64,000 nt of DNA from Oleiharenicola sp. (GTDB lineage Bacteria > Verrucomicrobiota > Verrucomicrobiia > Opitutales > Opitutaceae). The position numbers and the translations under genes are program-made. The notes under the pieces are model-generated. The model was not told where the DNA came from and made no database searches. It was given only the letters and a program-made list of their open reading frames with translations. The stretch covers positions 62,001 to 126,000 of the forward strand of contig JANYDW010000061.1 in assembly GCA_025363455.1 (NCBI GenBank). The letters run 5' to 3'. Below, piece by piece: positions 7,462 through 16,347 of this stretch (the first letter of the stretch is position 1; every line of letters starts with the position of its first letter).

Positions 7462-9411
7462 ATGCAAAAACACACCGAACTGCGTGAACTCACATTCCGC
7501 AGCGTCATTCTTGGCGGGCTCATCACGCTGCTGTTCACCGCTGCCAACGTGTACCTTGGTCTGAAGGTCGGCCTGACCTTCGCCACCTCGATTCCGGCCG
7601 CGGTCATCTCGATGGCGGTCCTGCGCCTGGTCGGGAATTCCAACATTCTCGAGAACAACATCGTCCAGACGATCGCCTCGGCCGCCGGCACGTTGGCCGC
7701 GATCATCTTCGTTCTCCCGGGCCTCATCATGGTGGGTTGGTGGACGGGCTTTCCCTACTGGGTCACGGTGGCGGTCTGCGCGATCGGCGGAACGCTGGGC
7801 GTGATGCTCTCGGTGCCCCTGCGGCGCGCGCTGGTGACGGGTTCCGACCTGCCTTATCCCGAGGGCGTCGCGGCTGCCGAGGTTCTGAAGGTCGGCTTTG
7901 GCTCAGCCGAGGGCAAGGAGGAGAACGCCAAGGGCCTACGCATGATCATCGTCGGATCGGTCATCTCGGCGGCTTACGCGCTGCTGGGCGCCATGCGCCT
8001 GGCGGCGAGCGAGATCGCGACCACTTTCCGCGTGGGCGCCGGCGCCTCCGGTGCCTCGACGAGCCTTTCGATGGCTCTCATCGGCGTCGGGCACCTGGTC
8101 GGCCTGTCGGTCGGCATGGCCATGCTGTTCGGCATGCTCATCGCCTGGGCCGGGCTGGTGCCCTACCTTACGGCGATGCACGGGGTCACGGGTGACCTCG
8201 GCCACCTGGTCAACACTACTTTCCGCAGCGAGGTGCGTTTCATCGGTGCGGGCACGATCGGGGTGGCGGCGCTGTGGAGCCTCTTCCGCATCATCGGTCC
8301 GATCATCAAGGGCATTCGTTCCGCCATCGCGGCCTCCAAGGCGCGCTCGGCCGGTGCAACACTGGAACTCACCGAGCGCGATCTGCCCATCGGCGTCGTG
8401 GGTGGCACCATCCTCGCGTTGCTGGTGCCGATTGCCGCGCTCCTCTGGTATTTCAGCTCGGGGACCGTGCTCGCCGCCGGTATCTGGCCGGTGATTTTCG
8501 GGACGCTGCTGTACGTCGTCGTGGTCGGCATCATCATCGCTGCGGTGTGCGGCTACATGGCCGGCCTGATCGGCGCCTCGAACAGCCCCGTCTCGGGTGT
8601 GGGTATCCTCGCTGTGCTTGGCGCCTCGGTGCTGCTGGTGATGTTCTACGGCCACGGCGGCAACCCGGAGCAGACCAAGGCCCTGGTGGCCTACGCGCTG
8701 TTCACGACCGGCATCATTTTCTCCATCGCCACGATCTCGAACGACAATCTCCAGGATCTGAAGACCGGGCAACTGGTGGGCGCGACGCCGTGGCGGCAGC
8801 AGCTGGCGCTGGTATACGGTGTCATCTTCGGCTCACTGGTGATTCCGCCCGTGCTTGGCCTGCTGAACAAGGCCTTTGGTTTCGTCGGGGCGCCCGGGGC
8901 GGGGGAGCACGCGCTCGCCGCGCCGCAAGCGGCGCTCATTTCGGCGCTGGCTAAGGGTGTGCTGGGCGGCGACATCAATTGGAGTCTGATTGGCTGGGGC
9001 GCGCTGCTTGGCGTCGGGACGATTATTTTGGACGAGATACTGCGCAAGGCCGGCAAGATGCGGCTGCCCCCGTTGTGCGTCGGCATGGGCATCTATCTGC
9101 CGATGGCCCTGACGCTCCTCATTCCCGTCGGCGCCGTGATCGGTCATTACTACGAAAAATGGGCCGACGGCCACGCGAACCCGGATTTTGCCAAGCGCAT
9201 GGGCGTGCTGGCGGCCACCGGGTTGATCGTGGGCGAGAGTCTGTTCGGCGTGGCGTTCGCCGGTGTGGTCGCCGCGGCCGGCACGGATTCACCCCTGGCG
9301 GTCGTGGGGGACAGCTTCGAGAAGCCGGGCATCATCATCGGCATGCTGCTATTCGCCGGCGCCATCTACGCGCTCTACCGCTACGCCTGCAAAACCTGCC
9401 GGGCCGGTTGA
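7462..9411 (+). CDS. OPT-family oligopeptide transporter
   Basis: A 649-residue polytopic membrane protein with about 14-16 hydrophobic segments. The start MQKHTELRELTFRSVILGGL is placed at the ATG at 7462; the 32 in-frame codons before it come from the repeat-rich leader. Blocks FTAANVYLGLKVGLTFATSIPAAVISM, LPYPEGVAAAEVL, SISNDNLQDLKTGQ-like (TISNDNLQDLKTGQ) and PPLCVGMGIYLPM identify the OPT family (TIGR00728/00733-like bacterial branch). Members import oligopeptides or metal chelates by proton coupling; the substrate cannot be read here. It stands alone with repeats on both sides. Confidence 0.93.
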   Translation: MQKHTELRELTFRSVILGGLITLLFTAANVYLGLKVGLTFATSIPAAVISMAVLRLVGNSNILENNIVQTIASAAGTLAAIIFVLPGLIMVGWWTGFPYWVTVAVCAIGGTLGVMLSVPLRRALVTGSDLPYPEGVAAAEVLKVGFGSAEGKEENAKGLRMIIVGSVISAAYALLGAMRLAASEIATTFRVGAGASGASTSLSMALIGVGHLVGLSVGMAMLFGMLIAWAGLVPYLTAMHGVTGDLGHLVNTTFRSEVRFIGAGTIGVAALWSLFRIIGPIIKGIRSAIAASKARSAGATLELTERDLPIGVVGGTILALLVPIAALLWYFSSGTVLAAGIWPVIFGTLLYVVVVGIIIAAVCGYMAGLIGASNSPVSGVGILAVLGASVLLVMFYGHGGNPEQTKALVAYALFTTGIIFSIATISNDNLQDLKTGQLVGATPWRQQLALVYGVIFGSLVIPPVLGLLNKAFGFVGAPGAGEHALAAPQAALISALAKGVLGGDINWSLIGWGALLGVGTIILDEILRKAGKMRLPPLCVGMGIYLPMALTLLIPVGAVIGHYYEKWADGHANPDFAKRMGVLAATGLIVGESLFGVAFAGVVAAAGTDSPLAVVGDSFEKPGIIIGMLLFAGAIYALYRYACKTCRAG

Positions 9412-9610
9412 GCTGGGCGCGATGCGCCAGGGTGGTTTGGATTGGCTGTAGGAGCCTGCTTGCAGGCGATTCACGGTCCGTCCGTTAATGGGATCGTAAG
9501 GTTCGGCCCGATCTAGTGTGTAACGTATTATGTTACACAATTGGTCGGGAGGTTGAGGGTAACCGCCCCTACCAAGGTGGCGGGATCGGTCCTATCCCGG
9601 AGAGGTTTTA

Positions 9611-9887
9611 ACCACTAAGGTGGATTCACCAAAGGGTGAATCCTACGAGATTCGGTTCCGACTGATCGTCTCCACCTATGGGTTTCGGGGGCCGGCTGAT
9701 CGCCGGCTGGGGAGACCAGACAGATTTCCATGCGGCGATTAGCCGCACCCCGGAACCAAAACCGAAGCCGATTATCCGCCTGAGTTTCGCAGCAGCGAGA
9801 ACTTAGGACGGACCCTGGGTGGGCAGCAGTCCGCTACAGGGCCGAAGGGGATCTCCAAGCAGAGCCGTTAGGCGATGCATTAGTGGT
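9611..9887. repeat. Composite interspersed repeat sharing its right end with 18231-18260
   Basis: It begins ACCACTAAGGTGGATTCACC and ends with a 30-bp right terminus (9858-9887, AGCAGAGCCGTTAGGCGATG onward to TAGTGGT) identical to 18231-18260. Its first ~100 bp (to about 9712) closely resemble 16894-16993, including TGGGTTTCGGGGGCCGGCT. It also holds small internal hairpins such as GGATTCACC/GGGTGAATCC. Confidence 0.8.
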
Positions 9888-9968
9888 CAAAACAAATCGG
9901 GCGAATCAGTGTCAGATCTTTCGCGGCTACACTTCTGGTTAAACTGATCCAGGAACCGACTTGGTAGA

Positions 9969-9994
9969 GGTGGAACCCGGCCTCCGGACGGGTT
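9969..9994. repeat. Dispersed 26-bp repeat unit, inverted copy
   Basis: Reverse complement of the unit at 7246-7271 and 50064-50089, beginning GGTGGAACCCGGCC and ending GGACGGGTT. A diverged facing copy (GCGTCCGGAGGCCGCATTCC) lies at about 10061-10082. Confidence 0.8.
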
Positions 9995-10109
9995 CTTCAG
10001 GGAGGGTGGTGAATCCCTTCATCGCCGAAGCGGCGCGGAGCGGAATCCGCGCCCTACCAAACGCGTCCGGAGGCCGCATTCCGCCCAAGTCAACTGCTTG
10101 CATGCAACC

Positions 10110-10490
10110 TCACCCGAGATTGCGCCGGAAGATTTCGGCCAGCCGGGCCTTGTCGATCCGCTTCTCCGCGATGCCGATCATGGCGTCGTAGAACCCATCG
10201 ACCGGCCGGTCGGAGACGATGCCATTCTGAGCCAAGAAATTCAACGCACTGAGCAGTCCCGTTCGTTTGTTGCCGTCGATGTACGGTTGGTTCTCGGCGA
10301 CATGGAAAGCATAGGCCGCAGCGATCTGATAAAGGTCGGATTGTCGGTAGAAATGCTCCTGCATCGGCTGGGCGAGAGCCGATTCGAGGGCATTTTCGTC
10401 GCGGACGCCATCGGCGCCGCCAAAGGCCCGGAGGGAGGCTTCGTGGATGAGATCGACGGCCTCCCTCGAAAGGAAGACAGGCTCGTTCAT
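10110..10490 (-). CDS. doc: Doc-type (death-on-curing, Fic-fold) toxin
   Basis: 126 residues, the normal Doc length. The Fic-like core is at about residues 63-76, where AFHVAENQPYIDGNKRTG contains the phosphate-binding DGNKR. Doc toxins inactivate EF-Tu by phosphorylation, and Fic relatives AMPylate targets. The canonical HPFxDGNKR reads QPYIDGNKR here, so the position normally holding the catalytic histidine is Q68; a histidine at 63 lies five residues earlier. This may indicate altered or lost activity. The gene follows a small antitoxin-like gene with a 4-bp overlap, the expected antitoxin-toxin order. Confidence 0.85.
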   Translation of the reverse strand: MNEPVFLSREAVDLIHEASLRAFGGADGVRDENALESALAQPMQEHFYRQSDLYQIAAAYAFHVAENQPYIDGNKRTGLLSALNFLAQNGIVSDRPVDGFYDAMIGIAEKRIDKARLAEIFRRNLG

Positions 10491-10672
10491 TGGGCCAGTT
10501 TTTGCAGAACCTTGCTGTGAACCTGGATCAGCTTGGCGTTGCTCGTCCGGACCTTGGCCAAATCGGCAAAGCGAGGTCCGGACTCAGAAGCAGCTGCAGG
10601 CGCCGCCTTCGCCGGCTTCTTGGCCGGGTAGGGGGCCTGGGGCTCGTCGACTTTGCGGGGTTTCTTGCTCAC
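10487..10672 (-). CDS. Putative antitoxin of the Doc pair
   Basis: 61 residues starting with GTG at 10672 (SKKPRKVDEPQAPYPAKKPA). The N-terminal half is lysine/proline/alanine rich and probably disordered. The C-terminal half (FADLAKVRTSNAKLIQVHSKVLQKLAQ) is predicted helical, the kind of segment an antitoxin uses to wrap the toxin. It does not look like Phd. The antitoxin role is inferred from the 4-bp overlap with the downstream doc gene and from size. Confidence 0.65.
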   Translation of the reverse strand: MSKKPRKVDEPQAPYPAKKPAKAAPAAASESGPRFADLAKVRTSNAKLIQVHSKVLQKLAQ

Positions 10673-10804
10673 GGTGGGAAGGATGGGCCGGGGGGAAGGA
10701 GTGTCAACCGGGCGGAAGGTCAGGAAGGGGCAGTTTGCCCCTTAATCTCCAGGATGGTGCTGCGCCGAGCAGGTGCGGGGTCAACACACTCAGAACCGGA
10801 TTTT

Positions 10805-10887
10805 TAGCCGCAAAAGAACGCAAGGAACACAGAGATAAACTCTGCAAACCGCTCCTCTTTGCGCGCTATGCGTTCTTTCGCGGCTAA
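10805..10887. repeat. Inverted repeat TTTAGCCGCAAAAGAACGCA...
   Basis: The arm TTAGCCGCAAAAGAACGCA faces TGCGTTCTTTCGCGGCTAA. Related single arms (CCTTCGTG/CTTCGTGGTTAAA) occur near 16822-16855 and 21590-21606. A short GGGGCAGTTTGCCCC hairpin lies before it at about 10727. Confidence 0.7.
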
Positions 10888-10896
10888 AGTTCAAAT

Positions 10897-11202
10897 CTAG
10901 CGTTTGCGCGACTTCCGCCCGCCCTTGCCGGGAGTCGCTGGCAACCCGTCATCCGGCCGATCCTCGGCCAGCACTGATGGCATGGTCTCGAAATCGAGCA
11001 GCTCGTCGAGCTTCAGTCCGCAGGCCTTGGCCAGTTTCTCCAGGGTGGAGAGGCGGATATCCCGTTTCCGACCGGCTTCGACGTGCTGATAGTACTTGTA
11101 GCCGAGGCCGGTTCGCTCGGCGAACGCCTCCTGGCTGAGCCCAAGAGCCTCCCGGAGTGTCTTTACCCGCGCCAGCAGGCGCTTCGCTGTGTCGTTTGCC
11201 AC
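10897..11202 (-). CDS. XRE-family helix-turn-helix regulator
   Basis: A small Cro/CI-type DNA-binding protein. The HTH covers LLARVKTLREALGLSQEAFAERTGLGYKYYQHVEAGRKRDIRLSTLEKLAKACGLKLDELL, with SQEAFA and the recognition helix YKYYQHVE clearly visible. The tail is basic (GKGGRKSRKR). The start is uncertain: I place it at the GTG at 11202 (VANDTAKRLL), while a TTG at 11241 would add 13 residues. It is divergent from the type III methyltransferase gene with paired inverted repeats between them. It could therefore act like a restriction-modification controller protein, although classical C-proteins usually precede the restriction gene. Confidence 0.8.
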   Translation of the reverse strand: MANDTAKRLLARVKTLREALGLSQEAFAERTGLGYKYYQHVEAGRKRDIRLSTLEKLAKACGLKLDELLDFETMPSVLAEDRPDDGLPATPGKGGRKSRKR

Positions 11203-11248
11203 GTACGACAATAACTGGAGATTGCCCGCAGCGGCACCCAAGCAAAGG

Positions 11249-11283
11249 TAGTGTAGGCTTTACACCCCACTAACGGTAGTGTG
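11249..11283. promoter_or_regulatory. Candidate operator between xre and mod
   Basis: Two perfect inverted repeats sit back to back: GTGTA-GGCTT-TACAC at 11251-11265 and CACTA-ACGG-TAGTG at 11268-11281. The unit TAGTG occurs in three places counting both strands. The position between divergent xre and mod genes suits an XRE operator. Binding is inferred. Confidence 0.5.
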
Positions 11284-11299
11284 CGTTGTCAGGGCGTCG

Positions 11300-13309
11300 A
11301 TGCCTGACACGCCCACAACTGCCAGCGCGGCTTCAGCTCGCCTGCCTCTGACCTCCGCCGACCCGCTCGCGTCGCGCTATGAGGAATTGAAGGCGTTGCT
11401 CCCGATGGCCGTGACGGATGGTCGCGTGGACTTGGAGAAATTGCGGGCCTTGCTGGGTCCACAAGCCGTCACGGGCCCGGAGCGCTACGGATTGTCCTGG
11501 GCCGGCAAGAGCGATGCACTCAAAGCGCTGCGGCAGCTCACGACCGCGACGCTGCTGCCGGCGCCGTCGGAATCGGTGAATTGGGACACCACCGGCAACG
11601 TGATCATCGAAGGAGACAATCTTGAGGTGCTCAAGGTGCTCCAGCACGCCTATCACGGGAAGGTGAAGCTCATCTACATTGATCCGCCCTACAATACCGG
11701 CGGCGATTTTATCTACCCGGACGACTACGCCGAGGGGCTCAATAGCTACTTGCAATTCACGCGGCAGAAGGACGAGGAAGGCCGCAAGCTTACGACCAAT
11801 GTAAACACCAGCGGGCGCTATCATTCGCGCTGGCTGACGATGATTTATCCGCGTCTCTTTCTTGCTCGCAATCTCCTCCGTGAAGACGGGGTGATATTTG
11901 TCTCAATTGACGATCACGAAGTGCATAACTTGCGACTCGTGATGGATGAGATCTTTGGCGAGGAGAACTTCGTTGCGAATCTTGTTTGGGAGAAAGGTCG
12001 GAAAAACGACGCGAAGCTGGTTTCAGTCGGGCACGAGTACCTTATGATTTTTGCCCGAAGCAAGCGCGCGGTTACGGAGGCTGGAATTTGGCGGGAAGCC
12101 AAGCCGGGGGCGGCGGAGATCCAGCAAAAATACGAAGCGCTTCGACGTGAATACAGGAATAAAGACGAGCTGGTTCAACAGGCGCTGCGTGCCTATTATC
12201 AATCTTTGCCAAAAGCGCATGCATCCAAGAAACTGTCGCGATACAACAATGTTGATGCGACAGGTGTGTGGCGGGATGATAACATGTCATGGCCCGGCGG
12301 TGGTGGGCCCACCTACGACGTAGTCCATCCCGTCACGGGAAAACCCTGCGCGTTGCCGGAGGGCGGATGGCGATATACCGAAAAAACAATGCGTGAAAAA
12401 ATCGCCGACGGAACAGTGGTATTTCGTGACGATCACACTGAACCGCCGATTCGAAAGACATATCTGGTCCGAGGTTCCGGTGATGAAGACAACGAGGACG
12501 ACGCGGCCATCCAGGTGGCCGGCTCATATTTCTATCGGAGTGCCATCCAAGCCACGAACGTGCTGACTTCCATTTTTCAGGAGAAAATATTCGAGAACCC
12601 CAAGGACCATGAAATATTGATGCGTTGGCTGCGTCTCGTCGGCAATCCGGGTCGTGACGAAATCGTTCTGGATTTTTTTGCCGGCTCGGGAACGACGGCG
12701 CACGCTGTCCTGGAGCTCAACAAGGAGGATGGTGGCAACCGAAAGTTCATCCTCGTCCAGCTGCCAGAACTGACGGGGCGTATGGATTTTCCGACTATTG
12801 CGGAGATTACCAAAGAGCGCGTGCGCCGTGTCATTCAGCATTTAAGAAAGGAACAGAATGGCGAACTAGCACTTGGAAATGCGGCTACCTCCGATTTCGG
12901 CTTCAAGGTCTTCAAGCTCGCTCCGAGCAATTTCGCCGTATGGGATCCGGCGCGGGCGGCAAGCGATCCCGCCAAGCTGGCTGAGCAGTGGCAGCTCACC
13001 GCCGACAATGTGCGGAGCGATGCCCAGGAGCAGGCGCTGCTTCACGAACTCATGCTGAAGTGTGGCCTTCCGCTGGCGGCGCGTGTGGATACGGTGCAGG
13101 TTGCCGGTGTGCCCGCGTTCCGCCTCGACGATGGCAAACTGGTCATCTGTCTCGCGCGGGTTCTCACCCAGGAAGCACTGCGGGCAATCATCCAGCTCAA
13201 GCCGCAGTCGGTGCTGTGCCTCGACGTGGGCTTCAAGCGCAACGATGCGCTCAAGGTGAACGCGCAGTTGGAATTCCAGAGCCACGGCATCCAGTTCCGG
13301 ACCGCCTGA
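11300..13309 (+). CDS. mod: Type III restriction-modification DNA methyltransferase (Mod)
   Basis: 669 residues starting at the ATG at 11300 (MPDTPTTASAASARLP). The catalytic DPPYNTGGDF lies near residue 128 and the AdoMet-binding LDFFAGSGTTAHAV near 457-469. This DPPY-before-FxGxG order defines the beta class of N6-adenine methyltransferases typical of type III Mod subunits. The protein modifies its recognition site and supplies target recognition for the Res subunit encoded 2 bp downstream. The central segment (roughly 11900-12850) is more A/T-rich than the ends and probably contains the exchangeable target-recognition region. It is divergent from an XRE regulator. The recognition sequence cannot be predicted. 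Confidence 0.93.
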   Translation: MPDTPTTASAASARLPLTSADPLASRYEELKALLPMAVTDGRVDLEKLRALLGPQAVTGPERYGLSWAGKSDALKALRQLTTATLLPAPSESVNWDTTGNVIIEGDNLEVLKVLQHAYHGKVKLIYIDPPYNTGGDFIYPDDYAEGLNSYLQFTRQKDEEGRKLTTNVNTSGRYHSRWLTMIYPRLFLARNLLREDGVIFVSIDDHEVHNLRLVMDEIFGEENFVANLVWEKGRKNDAKLVSVGHEYLMIFARSKRAVTEAGIWREAKPGAAEIQQKYEALRREYRNKDELVQQALRAYYQSLPKAHASKKLSRYNNVDATGVWRDDNMSWPGGGGPTYDVVHPVTGKPCALPEGGWRYTEKTMREKIADGTVVFRDDHTEPPIRKTYLVRGSGDEDNEDDAAIQVAGSYFYRSAIQATNVLTSIFQEKIFENPKDHEILMRWLRLVGNPGRDEIVLDFFAGSGTTAHAVLELNKEDGGNRKFILVQLPELTGRMDFPTIAEITKERVRRVIQHLRKEQNGELALGNAATSDFGFKVFKLAPSNFAVWDPARAASDPAKLAEQWQLTADNVRSDAQEQALLHELMLKCGLPLAARVDTVQVAGVPAFRLDDGKLVICLARVLTQEALRAIIQLKPQSVLCLDVGFKRNDALKVNAQLEFQSHGIQFRTA

Positions 13310-13311
13310 CC

Positions 13312-15951
13312 GTGAAACTGCATTTCAACGCGCAGGAGTCCTACCAGCTCGAGGCCATCCAGTCGGTGGTTGACCTCTTCACCGGCCAGCCGGCGGCAGC
13401 CGGCAGTTTCGAATGGCAGGCGAACCTTCTCGAGCCGGAACTGCTCGATTCACTGGGGGTTGCCAACGCGCTGGCGCTTACCGAAGTGCGCTTGCTCGAA
13501 AACCTGCGTGCCGTGCAACAGCGCAACAAGCTCGATCCCGCCGAGGCGCTCGCCTCGGACGACATCCTCGGTCCGCGCAATATTTCTGTCGAGATGGAGA
13601 CCGGGACGGGCAAGACCTACGTTTACCTTCGCACGATCCACGAGCTGCACCGTACCTACGGCTGGAAGAAGTTCGTCATCGTCGTGCCGAGCGTGCCGAT
13701 CCGCGAGGGTGTCACCCAGAGCTTGGAGTCGATGGCTGAGCACTTCGAGTCGATCTACGGCAAGGTGCCGCTCGACAAGTGGGTTTACGACTCGGGCCAA
13801 GTTTCGCGGTTGCGCCAGTTCGCCCTCAGCAACCAACTTCAGGTCCTCGTGATGAACATCCAGGCTTTTCATTCGAAAACCGTGGCGGTTGTGCACCAGG
13901 AGAGCGACTTCATGCAGGGCCGGCGTCCGATCGAGTTCATCCAGCAGAGCCAGCCCATCGTCATCATGGACGAGCCACAAAACATGGAGGGCGAGAATGC
14001 CCGGCAGGCGATCCGCTCGCTCAATCCGCTCTTCACGTTGCGTTACTCTGCAACGCACCGGAATGTCCACAACCTAGTCTACCGGCTTGACCCGGTGCGC
14101 GCCTACGACCTCGGGCTGGTGAAGCGCATCGAGGTGGACTCGGTGACCGACGGCGGCGATTTCAACCGGCCATTCGTGGCGCTGGAGAGCGTGACGGCAT
14201 CGCGCACGGCTATTGTGGCTAAGCTGAGGATCGACGTGGAGCAGACGGGAGGCGTGAAACGGAAGCTCATTTCGGTGAAACGGAATGACGACGACTTGTT
14301 CGAGTTGTCCGGCCAGCGTGAAATCTACCGCGGCTACACGGTAACAGAGATCAACGCCGATGGCTTCGTCACCTTTGGCAACGGCGTTCGGTTGGGCACC
14401 GGCGAGGCGCAAGGCGGGCAAAACGACGCGGTGATGCGCGTGCAGATCAAGGAAACTATCCTCGAGCACTTCCGGAAAGAGATAGCCCTACGCGGCCGCG
14501 CGCGGGGTGAACGCATCAAGGTGCTGTCACTGTTTTTCATCGACCGTGTCGCGCATTATGCCGCGGCCGATGGCAAGATCCGCCGCTGGTTCGAGGAATG
14601 TTATCGGGAGTTGGCGGCTCAGTCTGAATTCGCGGTGATTTCCCCATTGCCAGTAGAGTCGGTGCACAACGGTTACTTTGCTTGCGACAAGGAGGGGGTG
14701 AAGGATTCCAGCGAGGGCAAGTCGACGAAGGCTGACGACGAGGCGTATCAGCTTATCATGCGGGAGAAGGAGCGTCTGCTGTCGCCAGACGAACCGCTGC
14801 GTTTCATCTTCAGCCACTCGGCGCTACGGGAAGGCTGGGACAATCCCAATGTGTTCCAGATTTGCACGCTGCGGGAGGGCCAGAGCGAGATCCGCAAGCG
14901 CCAGGAGGTCGGCCGCGGACTGCGGCTCGCGCGCATCGAGAACGGATTCCGTTGCGATGACCCGAAGATCAACCGGCTCACGCTTATAGCCAATGAAAGC
15001 TTCGCCGAGTTTGCGCGGAAACTGCAGGCGGAACTGCAGGACGAGTGTGGCGTGTCCTTCAAGGATCGCATCGTGAACAAGCGCGAGCGCAAGAAGGTGG
15101 TTTTACGCAAGGAGCGTCTGCTCTCGGAGGAGTTCCGGCAGCTTTGGCGGCGAATCAGCCACAAGACGCGCTATCGAGTGGAATTTCCCACCCACGAACT
15201 GATCGCGCGTGCGGCTCGGATCCTGAGCCAGGAACCCGAGGTTTCCGTCCCGCAAATCACCGTTGCGAAATCGGAAGTGAGCTTCAAGGCCGAGGGAGTG
15301 GCAGAGACGCCGCGGGCGTTCCGGCCGGTGTCCTTGGCGGATTACCGCCCACCCGTGCCCGACATCATCGGTTACTTGCAGCGCGAGACCGAACTCACGC
15401 GCGGCACACTGGTTGACATCCTGATCGATTCAGGCCGGAGTGCGCAGGCCCTCAAGAACCCGCAGGAGTTCATGGAACGGGCCGCCAGTGCCATCCAGCA
15501 CGCGAAACGCGAACTCATGGTCGATGGTATCCGCTACGAGCGGATGACAGGACAAGCCTATGAGATGCAGCTCTTCGAAAACGAAGAGATCGAGAGTTAC
15601 CTGAGTCGGCTGCTTTCGGTCGATCGCTCCATTTACGATGCCATTGAATACGACTCCGAGGTGGAACGGAAATTTGCGGCTGATCTCGACGCCAATGAGG
15701 ATGTGCGCTTGTTCGTGAAGCTCCCGCGCTGGTTTGTCGTGAAGACCCCGCTCGGTGATTATCGCCCGGATTGGGCCATCGTGAGGGAGCGTGATGGCAA
15801 AGTGTATCTGGTCGTCGAAACGAAGGGTACCATTGACCAGAAGGCTCTGCCAGATGCGGAGCGACTTCGCATCAAGTGCGGCGAACGGCACTTCGACGGC
15901 TGCCTCAAGGTGCCATACAAACTGGCGAAGACGGTGAGCGATCTAGCCTGA
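13312..15951 (+). CDS. res: Type III restriction endonuclease subunit (Res)
   Basis: 879 residues starting with GTG at 13312 (VKLHFNAQESYQLEAIQSVV), 2 bp after the mod stop. The N-terminal superfamily 2 helicase has Walker A METGTGKTY near 95-103 and a DEPQ box near 220 (VIMDEPQNME). Motif V/VI is SALREGWDNPNVFQ and QEVGRGLRLA near 530-540. The C-terminus holds a PD-(D/E)xK nuclease (DYRPDWAIV near 816 and VVETKG near 834-839) that cuts DNA after translocation. All elements look intact. A longer upstream reading frame overlapping mod is a shadow. Together with mod this makes a complete type III system. Confidence 0.94.
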   Translation: MKLHFNAQESYQLEAIQSVVDLFTGQPAAAGSFEWQANLLEPELLDSLGVANALALTEVRLLENLRAVQQRNKLDPAEALASDDILGPRNISVEMETGTGKTYVYLRTIHELHRTYGWKKFVIVVPSVPIREGVTQSLESMAEHFESIYGKVPLDKWVYDSGQVSRLRQFALSNQLQVLVMNIQAFHSKTVAVVHQESDFMQGRRPIEFIQQSQPIVIMDEPQNMEGENARQAIRSLNPLFTLRYSATHRNVHNLVYRLDPVRAYDLGLVKRIEVDSVTDGGDFNRPFVALESVTASRTAIVAKLRIDVEQTGGVKRKLISVKRNDDDLFELSGQREIYRGYTVTEINADGFVTFGNGVRLGTGEAQGGQNDAVMRVQIKETILEHFRKEIALRGRARGERIKVLSLFFIDRVAHYAAADGKIRRWFEECYRELAAQSEFAVISPLPVESVHNGYFACDKEGVKDSSEGKSTKADDEAYQLIMREKERLLSPDEPLRFIFSHSALREGWDNPNVFQICTLREGQSEIRKRQEVGRGLRLARIENGFRCDDPKINRLTLIANESFAEFARKLQAELQDECGVSFKDRIVNKRERKKVVLRKERLLSEEFRQLWRRISHKTRYRVEFPTHELIARAARILSQEPEVSVPQITVAKSEVSFKAEGVAETPRAFRPVSLADYRPPVPDIIGYLQRETELTRGTLVDILIDSGRSAQALKNPQEFMERAASAIQHAKRELMVDGIRYERMTGQAYEMQLFENEEIESYLSRLLSVDRSIYDAIEYDSEVERKFAADLDANEDVRLFVKLPRWFVVKTPLGDYRPDWAIVRERDGKVYLVVETKGTIDQKALPDAERLRIKCGERHFDGCLKVPYKLAKTVSDLA

Positions 15952-16114
15952 GCTGGAATAACCGGGCCAAGTCATGGGCCAAGTCATGGGGTCAGGACGC
16001 GTATCGGGAGGTGCCGGCCGACCAGTCTCGTCGTTACCATCCTCTGCGTCCTCCGCGGCCTCTGTATTAAGTCATTCTTTCCGACCAAACCCGGGCTTGC
16101 GGGGGCGGGGCTTG

Positions 16115-16139
16115 ACGATGCATATAGAACATGCATCGT
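16115..16139. promoter_or_regulatory. Candidate VapBC operator
   Basis: A perfect 9-bp inverted repeat, ACGATGCAT-ATAGAAC-ATGCATCGT, ends 7 bp before the vapB ATG and overlaps a TTGACG-like -35 element (16112-16117). VapBC complexes usually repress their own promoter through such palindromes. Confidence 0.65.
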
Positions 16140-16146
16140 TATCTGC

Positions 16147-16347
16147 ATGAGAACTACGCTGAACCTGAACGAGGCCCTGATGGAGGAGGCGGGTGAATAT
16201 GCCGGCCTGAAGGAGAAGACGGCCTTGTTGCATGAAGGCTTGCGGGCGTTGATCCAGCGGGAGGCGGCAGCGCGGCTGGCGGCGCTTGGGGGCAAGGACC
16301 CCAAGGCCATGGCGGGCCCCCGGCGAAAAGCGGGCATGCGTCAGTGA
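16147..16347 (+). CDS. vapB: VapB-type antitoxin (type II, VapB_antitoxin-like)
   Basis: 66 residues: MRTTLNLNEALMEEAGEYAG, then KEKTALLHEGLRALIQREAAARLAALGG. This is the standard ribbon-helix-helix antitoxin pattern (short beta strand RTTLNLNE, two helices with a T-x-x-L-x-x-x-G-L block) followed by a basic, flexible toxin-binding tail (PRRKAGMRQ). It binds and neutralises VapC and represses its own promoter, with a clear palindrome just upstream. It overlaps vapC by 4 bp. Confidence 0.9.
   Translation: MRTTLNLNEALMEEAGEYAGLKEKTALLHEGLRALIQREAAARLAALGGKDPKAMAGPRRKAGMRQ

Larger units (their letters stand above)
9412..10109. other. Repeat-filled intergenic region
   Basis: About 700 bp with no credible gene. 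It contains a half-palindrome GTAGGAGCCTGCTTGCAGGCG near 9449, the long composite repeat at 9611-9887, a GGTGGAACCCGG unit at 9969-9994, and a GGCGCGGAGCGGAATCCGCG hairpin-like piece near 10035. Confidence 0.7.

Noticed and set aside
12988-13311. Extended N-terminus of the Res frame overlapping mod
   Set aside because: The codons overlap the well-conserved end of mod and the GTG at 13312 gives the normal Res N-terminus.
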